A stretch of DNA of 15,468 nt from Ettlia oleoabundans (taxonomy: Eukaryota; Chlorophyta; Chlorophyceae; Chlamydomonadales). This document shows positions 9,357-15,468 of the stretch, piece after piece; position 1 is the first letter of the stretch; the number at the start of each line of letters is the position of its first letter. The translations under genes were made by a program, and so were the position numbers. The stretch spans positions 2,648 through 18,115 of the forward strand of contig JAAMXP010001485.1 of assembly GCA_019693395.1 (NCBI GenBank). The letters are read 5' to 3'. The notes beneath the pieces were generated by a model that saw only the letters and a list, made by a program, of their open reading frames with translations, had not been told where the DNA came from and did no database searches.

Positions 9357-10479
9357 ATGCCTGCGTGCATGCAGGCCGCTATTTTGTGCCTGTTGTTAGC
9401 ACTGGCACGACATTGTTTCGCCGCCGTTACGCTCAACAATGCAACCACAGAAAACATCAACCCTGAAGGCACTACGGGATATGATTCAAGATTACCATCC
9501 ACAAGCGGCCCAACAAACGACACGAGTGATGCTCAAGTTGATGGTGAACAATGAGTGCATGAGTAGCAATACAACTACTACTATTGTCCTGGCTGTAGTC
9601 CTGGCTAGTGTCCGTAGTATGCTCGAACAGAGTGTTAAAGGTGTGTTGTTAATTTATTTGTCAATGCGCATTCACCAAATTTGCATCTATCCAGAGGGCA
9701 CTGCGGGAGCTAGTGTGTTTACGGGAACTACCAGTTCCTCCACAAGCGGGACAAGCGGGACTCCCGACTCAAGCGACGTGATTGATGCCCCATTTGATGG
9801 TGAGTACTTGTGCCCGCGTGCGTGCAGACTGACTGTCTGTTACACCCAGTACGCAAGCAAACAACCAAGGGAACGAAAGCTGGCCGGTGGGCCTTGACCG
9901 AAGGGGCCCAGCTGTGGTGCCCGGCTGGGAAAGAGATGACAAGAAGGAGTGATGGGCGGGGCACGGCACCAGAGACTAACCAGGAGAGAGAGTAGAAATA
10001 GCAAGGATGGCAGGATGAAGGGTGGGGATGAGGTTTGGGGGTGGGGCGTAGAAAGAGGTATGTGGCAATCGAGGGGTGTAGCGGTGAGCACGCCGGGGCC
10101 TACGTGTCCCTGGCAAGAAGCCAAAACCCTCCAGAAGGCTTCCATACCCCCGCCGAAACCATGCTCTCTTTTTTCGCCTTGGGAGGGCCGGTACCGGGTG
10201 TTGTGCATGGATGTATAGGAGTGGGATGCATCCACAGCAACAATGGCAAAGTTGGTGGTGATCTGATTGTGTGAAGAAGGCATGCGGGGGCAGCCGAGTG
10301 TTGAAAAGGTCGGGCCAACGGCCGCGGTCCTCGCGATATGAACAACAGTCGAACAGAATGTGCTCTACATCTTCAACACTGCTAGACTGGCAATCAAGGC
10401 AGGTGCGCCCTGGCGTAAGCTCAAGGGACGCTTTGGCCTTTTTCCGTCTCTTTTCTCCCTGTGTGTGCGTGCGTGCGTG

Positions 10480-10524
<45 letters not shown>

Positions 10525-13500
10525 CTCCTCCAAATCCTCGAGGATTCTACAAGCCTGAGCAGGCTGGGGTTCTATCTAGATATGGTCGCTAAGGAGCTTT
10601 GCTTCTGCTATTTGCGTTTACAATCTGCGTAACCGCAACGGAACTTGCGACACAGACCCCTTGAAAAGAAGGAGTATTCTACAGCCTGAGCAGGCTGATT
10701 TGTGATCTAGGTTATTGCTATGGGGTGATGGGAAAGTCAGCCTGGGAAATTGAGCAAACGCAATTGTGGGGATGGGTGAAGGCATTTGTGTGTGCGTGGG
10801 GTTATGTAGGATGGGGGGGGATGTGATGTTGTGTGGGGGAGCTCCATGCCAATGGCGGTTGCAAGCTGCTGCAAAGCTAGCAAGGTGGGGGCAGACTGGC
10901 TGAAGAATGCATGCAGGGTGATAGGGGGCACTATCAAACAGATCGGCAAACCGGTGGCGGAGCGGAGCATACAAGGGGAGAATGATTTGCTGCAATGAGG
11001 GCAGATTCTCTGCTCGCGGGGACTGCTGCCAATGCTCAGTTTCCTCAGCGCTGGCCAGCCCGCAACAGTGCAACTTTGCCAATGGGACGTGGCGAGGCCA
11101 GATCCAAGTGGATGCCTGTTGCTGCCATGTCGGTCGCTAGTTGCTCTGCCCAAGACTGCCGTGCTAGAACTCTGCTGCCAGGGGTGGATTCTAGCGCAAT
11201 GCTGGCGTTAACCGTGTGGCGGAGCAGGCTATTTGGGTCAACTGCAAGTGCCTTATTCCACAGGCGGGCTGCTCGCTGCAACCAGCGCAGCCACAATGGG
11301 CGCTCACCAGTTTCTGCCGAAACTACTGCGCTTGGTGTGCCCTGCCGCACTCCCAACAGCCGACGCAAGTAGCTGAGGTGCAGGGTTTCAGCGGCGCTAA
11401 ATGCCGTTCCCGCTGTGCTGCCGGCTGCTGCCGCTGCCAGTTGTGTGCCCCAGACTGCCAAGCCATACGACAGCACTGAGCCGACCATCATGTCAAACAT
11501 TCACAGCCGCAGGCCGGCAGCTTCAACGGCGAGAGCTACACATCGGGCCTGGAGTTAGTGCATGGCTCCCCTTGCTGCTGCTGCGCGTGCTGGCGCGGCT
11601 GTGCCTGCTTGGCACCTGCTTACATGAAACATGATGCCCAGGTACTTGAACTGGGTGACTGCCTAAAGGGGCTGGCCAGCAAAGGTGAGCCCTGCCTGTT
11701 GTGCTGCCAGCTGCGCTGACTCCTCCGTGTCCCGGCCGCCGCCGTTGCTGAGGCGCATGGGCTTGGTTTTTATGGTGTTGACCGTCAGCCCCCAGTGCTT
11801 GCAGTACTGCTGCAGCACTTGCAGCTGCTACTACAGGCCCTCAGGCGTGGTGGGCAACGCACCATGTCATCTGCATACAACAGGGGGGCACCACGCTGCC
11901 GCTGCCCAAGAAGCTGGGCAGGTCCTAGTGCTTGCTTGCCGCGCTCCGCCGCTGCCAGCACAGCTGCCTTAAAATCAGTAATGTACAGGCCAAACAGAGT
12001 GGGCTTGAGCGGGCAGCCCTTCTACAGGCCGACGGTGGCTTTACAGCAAAGAGACAACCCGGCTGCAGTGCGTACCGACATTGGGACGTCCGCGTACAGC
12101 GCCTGTACCGCCCGCAGCCAGCTGCCGCCGAGGCCGCATGCTGCCAGCTTATTCCAGAGCCGCTGCCGGGGGTCTGTGTCATAGGACTTCTTGAAACCAC
12201 AAAGCATGCCTATAACTGCTGCCCCTGCTGGCGGTGCTGGTCTTGCAACGTGTGTAACACCAGCGCTGCCTGCTCCATGCTGCGGCGCCTGCGGAAGCCA
12301 AACTGGCATGCCGCTCTGCTGCCGCTGGCCTCTGTCCAGTGTGAGACGCGCTGCTCCAGAATCGCTGCAAATAGTTTTGCCGGGAGTGTGCCCACTGCAA
12401 TATCGCGCGGGCCGTCACAGCTTCTAGGTGTTGCTCCTGCCTTGAAAATGGCGGCAATGGTGCTACGTGCAGCGGTGGGCGGCAGCTGGCCCACCTTAAT
12501 CCAGCCGTTGAACTGCGCTGCCAACATGGGGGTCAGCTGGGCTGCAGCTGCCTTGAGGATCCATGGTGGCATGCTGCCGGTCACCACCTTGCGCCGTTTG
12601 AGTCGCTTGACATGCTCAGCCACTCCCCTAGGAGTGAAGGTTGCGTGCATGGCTGCGCTAAGGGCTGTTGGGTCCGGCTGCTGTTGGCTGCTGCGCCTGC
12701 GGGAGGGGCGGGGGGAGGGGAGGGGTTGGCATCGACTGCCGCAAGGAGGTGCTGAAAGCGACTGCCGCGGAGAGGTACCCACCCTCGCACATACCCACCC
12801 TCGCATCGCGAGGACCCCGCCTTAGGGCCGGGTGGGCCGGTGGACGCCTCTTGTGCGGCCCCAACGCGCTAGACAGGTCCCGCCTAGTGCGGTAAAACAA
12901 GGACTGACTGAGGGATGTTACAGAGTCTGCGCCACGATACCCGCTGGCGGGGAGGTACAATCAGACATGAATGAATGAATGCACGGTGAAACAAGGACTG
13001 ATCACCCTTGAAAGGCTGACTGACTGAGGGATGTTCCAGAGTCTGCGCCAGGATACCCGCTGGCAGGGAGGTACAATCAGACATGAATAAATAAATGCAC
13101 CAACCACTGCTCTACCAAATGGGATCACTTAGGATTCAGTACCATGGATGCCTTTGCTCACCTGACTGAGGGATGTTACAGAGTCTGCGCCAGGATACCC
13201 GCTGGTGGGGAGGTACAATCAGACCTTTGCTCACCTGAGGGGGACTGAGGGATGTTACAGAGTCTGCGCCAGGATACCCGCTGGTGGGGAGGTACAATCA
13301 GACCTTTGCTCACCCTTGAAAGGCAAGGGACGGGGTATCTCCGGATATTCGCTAGAAAAAAATCAGGCTATTGATGAGCACCCATTGGCGGGGGTCGAAA
13401 CCGGTCTAGCTAGCCACCCGTTTGCTGTTTGGGATTGGTTCCACCAGGTCGAGAGATCGAATCCTGGTGGGGCGATCACAGTTTCCCTCACGCAAGCCAT

Positions 13501-15351
13501 CTGTGTCGCAAGTTCCGTTGCGGTTAGTCAGATGTAAAACACGCACATGCATACGGGTATCGACAGCGGCTGCCGTGGGTGGGGTGGTGGAGACGGGTGG
13601 GGGAGTGTGAAATTTGTTGGAGGATGGTGAATGAGGGTTGCACACGGGGAATGGGTGAAGGGAGGTGGGGTGTGACTAGGTGGGGGTTGCTAGGTGGCTG
13701 GGAGGGGATTGTGGAGGGTGTGCACACGTGGTGCACGGACGATGGCAGCTGTGGCTCATATGGGGGCTCTGGTGGTGGTGGCGGCTCTTCGGGCTGCATG
13801 GGTGGAGGTGCTATCTGGTTGCGGAAGTTCTCTACCTGCACCTCCGGGGTTGGCATGTTGTTCACCACCTTGCTGCCGGGTGGCCGCCAGGTGTGGAAAA
13901 ATGCCTAGGGTCAGCTGTTGCCAGCTCTTCCAATGGCCTTCCCTCGCAGGCTTCGGGCTGCCCTGTGTGCCTTGCGCAGGCACTTGAGCCGCAGGTTCTG
14001 GCAGGCTGCTAGCTGCTATTTGGCCCCAGGCTCTACTTGCGTCACAGCGTTTGAATGCCTGGTGGCGGGCCTGGTTAAGGCCGCGGATGCCAAACTCCTG
14101 GCGTAGCTGCCGGTGAAGGAATGTAAAGGAGAGTCAACTAGACAAATTAAGCGGGAACAAGTTCGGGTACGGGCAACTATAATGTGTGGTAGCAGTAACG
14201 AGGGTGAGGGGTCAAAGGATGGTGTGTGTGGGGTGAGGGGGCGCGCGGTGGAGCGCAAGACAGGGGGGGGGGGCTGACCAAAGAAGGCCTTCAAGGTGAC
14301 AAGGGAAGCATCGAACTTGTCAAGCCCGTGGCGAAGGGGGGCATACAGGGACAGTGGAAATAATGGCTCAACATCCTCATTGCCTTGGCTACAATGTGGG
14401 TAGGTTGTCGTAATAAACTAATTGCTGCCAACGTCCGATTTCCTTAGCACTCCAATGGAGACGGCGATACGACGTCCCAACGCTTCGCAAAAGGGCATGT
14501 TTGTTGCACCCATAAAGAGTGTAAGAGAGCCCCTTCACAAGGGGTGCGAGAGCGCTACGGGTCTAGCAAGCTTTTGCACTCTGTTTATTTTTTTATGCGC
14601 AACACCACCTTCGCAGGTTGGAGTGGCCTCTCCGGCATCTCGAGCAAAAGTGCAGGCGTATGTGCTACATCATCGTACTTCAATGGGGTGGCATATTGTT
14701 GGGGAAGTTGGCTTGCTAATGTTGGCCAACTTGCCAACTTTTCGGTGCCAATGCCATTGCGAAGCAGCGCCAGCTGGCGGGCGCTTGCTGTGGGCCACTA
14801 TTACAATGTTACCACACGAACTCGTGATGCATACGGCTGTGGCATCCAAAGTGATGGAACTGCATACTGTTGGGGGTCAGACTTTTCTGGGATCGGCTTG
14901 CTAGGAGGAGGCATACCCCAATCTAGCCACCAACCTCTTCGCCTAGCTGAGGATGGGCCTTGGAGGCAGATTAGTGTTGGTGACGGCTTTGCATGTGCCA
15001 TCAAGTCAGCAGATAGTTCTATATGGTGTTGGGGCAACAATCAAGACGCTACTCTCGGTGCGGTGTTTGGCTGGATTTATCGTGTCTTATGAGGCTTGTT
15101 TCTTACAACAAAACACAATGCACTTCCATTCATATGGTTTATCAAGCAAGGTTTTGACAATATTAGGCAACATAAGTTACTTACTCACCATTGCTCCATG
15201 CAGGCTGCGGACAGTTAGATGCATCTCCACCATGGACAGCCAAACCATGCAAAGTGAATTCTACTGTTGACTTCGGGGATAGATGGCTTAGAGTGGTGGC
15301 TGGCCACGGGTCGGCATGTGGCATCAAAGCTGAGGGCACCCTCTGGTGTTG
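9357..15351 (+). CDS. Secreted RCC1-repeat (beta-propeller) protein, 3' partial, with retroelement-filled intron
   Basis: Proposed exons are 9357-9543, 9695-9799, 14617-15057 and 15204-15351, continuing past the window. Exon 1 encodes a signal peptide (ATG at 9357 or, better matching, 9369: MQAAILCLLLALARHCFAA) and a Thr/Ser/Asn-rich stretch. Exon 2 is a second Thr/Ser-rich unit. Exons 3 and 4 contain RCC1-type blades with repeated signatures: GVCATSS...GVAYCWGSW, YGCGIQSDGTAYCWGSDFS, FACAIKSADSSIWCWGNNQ, SACGIKAEGTLWCW. Every junction from exon 1 to exon 4 is phase 1 with GT-AG ends, so exon 2 joins exon 3 cleanly across about 4.8 kb. The exon 4 donor is TTG/GTAAGT (phase 2). Cys-containing RCC1 blades after a signal peptide suggest an extracellular or lumenal protein rather than the nuclear Ran exchange factor. 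The joining across the gap is inference; exons 1-2 and 3-4 could belong to different genes. Confidence 0.65.
9695..9799 (+). repeat. Second Thr/Ser-rich exon, related to the end of exon 1
   Basis: This 105-base phase 1-1 exon encodes EGTAG...TSSSTSGTSG...DSSD...DAPFDG. The end of exon 1 encodes EGTTG...PSTSGPTNDTSDAQVDG. Both begin at an EGT motif and end at a GATG/GTGA donor, which suggests tandem duplication of one symmetric exon. Confidence 0.6.
9890..10440 (-). pseudogene. Non-LTR retrotransposon C-terminal zinc-knuckle fragment (copy 1)
   Basis: Minus-strand translation reads RTCLDCQSSSVEDVEHILFD, followed by CCSYREDRGRWPDLF and a segment with HAFFTQSDHHQ. Cys-x2-Cys, then VEHILFxC, then a LxxLF helix is the usual end of L1-clade ORF2 proteins (C-terminal zf-RVT-like region). 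No reverse transcriptase belongs to it, since the sequence upstream on the minus strand is the GT microsatellite. The rest, down to about 9890, looks like 3' untranslated, purine-rich sequence. Confidence 0.6.
10461..10523. repeat. GTGC/GT microsatellite
   Basis: GTGTGTGCGTGCGTGCGTGC followed by an uninterrupted (GT)n block to 10523. Open frames through it encode only His-Thr repeats and are artefacts. Confidence 0.95.
10544..10697. repeat. Direct repeats flanking a 109-base segment (possible target-site duplication)
   Basis: ATTCTACAAGCCTGAGCAGG plus CTG at 10544-10566 recurs with one base deleted at 10676-10697. Each copy contains an internal GCCTG/CAGGC inverted repeat. The 109 bases between hold the minus-strand copy of a 27-base motif also found at 13500. 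The arrangement fits a small insertion with target-site duplication, or a local tandem duplication. Confidence 0.6.
10630..10656 (-). repeat. 27-base motif, minus copy, with TGTAA downstream
   Basis: Reading the minus strand, TCTGTGTCGCAAGTTCCGTT then GCGGTTA is identical to 13500-13526 on the plus strand. Both copies continue with CAGAT(T)GTAAA, which includes the algal TGTAA poly(A) signal. This suggests the conserved 3' end of a transcribed repeat family. Confidence 0.7.
10880..11060 (-). pseudogene. Non-LTR C-terminal zinc-knuckle fragment (copy 2), frameshifted
   Basis: Minus-strand frames give QRICPHCSK in one frame and LPLYAPLRHRFADLFDSAP in another, the expected order of the Cys knuckle and the following helix. 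An indel of a few bases separates them and the HxxxC half of the knuckle is missing. It directly follows the reverse transcriptase fragment and probably is its own C-terminus. Confidence 0.6.
11045..12806 (-). pseudogene. L1-clade non-LTR retrotransposon reverse transcriptase, inactivated
   Basis: RNA-dependent DNA polymerase of a non-LTR retrotransposon ORF2. In order on the minus strand: pre-RT and fingers at 12806-12210 (MPPWILKAAAAQLTPMLAAQ, RDIAVGTLPAKLFAAILEQR, CQFGFRRRRSMEQAALVL), palm motif A region at about 12200-12150 (GFKKSYDTDP), then LRAVQALYADVPMSVRTAAG, the catalytic YADD box at 11877-11866, GLTVNTIKTKPMRL near 11780, TQFKYLGIMFH near 11650, and the post-RT region at 11500-11045 (SYLRRLLGVRQGTP, RWLQRAARLWNKAL). 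Several stops and frame changes interrupt it: a stop at about 12210, one at about 12022, others between 11700 and 11500. In motif A the usual catalytic Asp (DFxKAYD) is Gly. It is a dead copy. Confidence 0.9.
12904..13303 (+). repeat. Four copies of a ~60-base interspersed repeat
   Basis: The unit CTGACTGAGGGATGTTACAG, then AGTCTGCGCCAGGATACCCG and CTGGTGGGGAGGTACAATCA GAC, occurs at 12904-12965, 13020-13082, 13162-13224 and 13243-13303. The first two copies end in ATGAATGAATGAATGCAC and ATGAATAAATAAATGCAC tails; the last two are followed instead by CTTTGCTCACC. The short-repeat tails resemble 3' ends of non-LTR elements, and the last two copies look like a later local duplication. Confidence 0.85.
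13390..13545 (+). repeat. SINE-like block: hairpin, B-box-like motif and shared 27-base tail motif
   Basis: It contains an exact 8-base inverted repeat CCACCAGG (13441-13448)/CCTGGTGG (13463-13470), a loop with AGATCGAATCC resembling a tRNA B box (GGTTCGANNCC), and then the 27-base motif 13500-13526 followed by CAGATGTAAAA. A full tRNA cloverleaf could not be folded and no clear A box was found, so a tRNA-derived SINE is only one possibility. The TGTAA argues for a Pol II 3' end instead. Confidence 0.4.
13530..14110 (-). pseudogene. Probable retrotransposon linker fragment, Pro-rich
   Basis: Minus-strand frames read FGIRGLNQARHQAFKRCDAS, KSWQQLT, then after a stop HTWRPPGSKVVNNMPTPEVQ and a Pro-rich tail (PPPMQPEEPPPPPEPP). 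A basic region followed by a W-R-P segment and a xxFRN helix resembles the linker between endonuclease and reverse transcriptase in algal L1 elements. I am not sure of this assignment; no domain motif is diagnostic. Stops break the frame. Confidence 0.35.
14262..14273 (+). repeat. Poly-G run
   Basis: Eleven or so consecutive G within 14262-14273, next to the C-terminal retroelement fragment. Likely a hotspot for sequencing length errors. Confidence 0.8.
14290..14520 (-). pseudogene. Non-LTR C-terminal zinc-knuckle fragment (copy 3)
   Basis: On the minus strand MPFCEALGRRIAVSIGVLRK is followed by HCSQGNEDVE and LYAPLRHGLDKFDASLVTLK, then FFGQPPPP. The PxCxxLGRR - CxxC - EDVExLF - LYAPLRH order matches the other two C-terminal fragments. 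It lies upstream, on the minus strand, of the linker fragment, so it belongs to a different insertion from the reverse transcriptase at 11045-12806. Confidence 0.55.
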
Positions 15352-15411
15352 GTAAGTAGTGGAGCGACTCGCAAATTTGGTATTTTGTGTTGCCATTTTT
15401 GTATGCTTCAA

Positions 15412-15468
15412 CTGCTGCAGCAGTACTGCAATCACTGGGGCCTGACGGTTAACACCATCAAAACCAAG
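15412..15468 (+). mobile_element. Start of a plus-strand copy of the same L1-like reverse transcriptase
   Basis: The frame reads LLQQYCNHWGLTVNTIKTK. The same segment of the minus-strand element (11818-11762) reads LQQYCKHWGLTVNTIKTK; the DNA differs at about 5 of 57 positions by eye. The copy begins within the reverse transcriptase, so it is 5' truncated, and it continues beyond the window. It begins about 60 bases after the RCC1-gene donor at 15352. Confidence 0.8.

Larger units (their letters stand above)
9800..14616 (-). mobile_element. Cluster of decayed non-LTR (L1-like) retrotransposon fragments in an intron
   Basis: This interval, lying between an RCC1-gene donor and acceptor, is largely retroelement debris whose recognisable coding parts are all on the minus strand: a linker-like piece (about 14110-13530), a reverse transcriptase (12806-11045) and three C-terminal Cys/His pieces (about 14520-14290, 11060-10880 and 10440-10200). 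Repeats of 12904-13303 and a hairpin/motif block at 13390-13545 separate the linker piece from the reverse transcriptase. The presence of three C-termini means at least three insertions or copies. Element borders could not be set; all recognisable frames are broken. Confidence 0.7.

Noticed and set aside
9976..10533. Minus-strand frame starting with a His-Thr repeat
   Set aside because: The N-terminal His-Thr run is translation of the GT microsatellite; only the later part is a retroelement C-terminus.
11932..12825. 297-codon plus-strand open frame
   Set aside because: It is antisense to the reverse transcriptase, which has clear motifs on the minus strand.
12904..13303. CRISPR-like array
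   Set aside because: Only four ~60-base units with unequal, non-unique spacers and short-repeat tails in a eukaryotic, intron-rich context; these look like retroposon ends.
13400..13475. tRNA gene
   Set aside because: A B-box-like motif and a hairpin are present, but no acceptor stem, anticodon arm or D-arm could be folded.
14422..14904. 160-codon plus-strand open frame overlapping the RCC1 exon
   Set aside because: It is out of frame with the repeated YCWG blades that start after the acceptor at 14616.

Overview
This window looks like nuclear DNA of a green alga, most plausibly a volvocine chlorophyte (Chlamydomonas/Volvox relatives). The grounds are GC-rich, intron-dense genes with introns of about 150-400 bases and GTGAGT-type donors, a TGTAA poly(A) signal after the first gene, GT microsatellites and poly-G runs, a plant-type hydroxyproline arabinosyltransferase, and L1-clade retrotransposon debris. 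Genus assignment is inference; no rRNA or marker gene is present.

Left part (1-8150). Positions 2-2759 (+) hold the last eight visible exons of a HPAT-like hydroxyproline O-arabinosyltransferase; its 5' end lies outside the window. Positions 3294-5482 (+) hold a multi-exon gene I cannot identify, rich in amphipathic helices. Facing it on the minus strand (about 7060 down to 5253) are exons of an RsmB/NOL1-NOP2-Sun-type rRNA cytosine methyltransferase. Only its NusB-like N-terminal part is present, it carries a +1 frameshift at a G4 run, and no SAM-binding catalytic domain can be found, so it is probably a broken or truncated copy. A two-copy 70-base tandem repeat sits at 7468-7607, and a lone terminal exon on the plus strand ends at 8143.

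Middle (8150-9300). No gene can be supported.

Right part (9357-15351). A secreted protein gene on the plus strand starts with a signal-peptide exon and a related Thr/Ser-rich exon, then resumes about 4.8 kb later with RCC1-type beta-propeller exons. All splice phases agree across the gap. The gap is filled by decayed non-LTR (L1-like) retrotransposon sequence on the minus strand: a reverse transcriptase with YADD box but a damaged motif A, three separate C-terminal Cys/His fragments, a linker fragment, four copies of a ~60-base repeat (two with ATGA/ATAA tails), a hairpin, and a 27-base motif present in inverted orientation at two places. The last 57 bases of the window are the start of a plus-strand copy of the same reverse transcriptase family, inside the next intron of the RCC1 gene.

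I see no operon-like or defence-like system here. The most interesting content is the retroelement-packed secreted RCC1 gene and the truncated RsmB-like gene.
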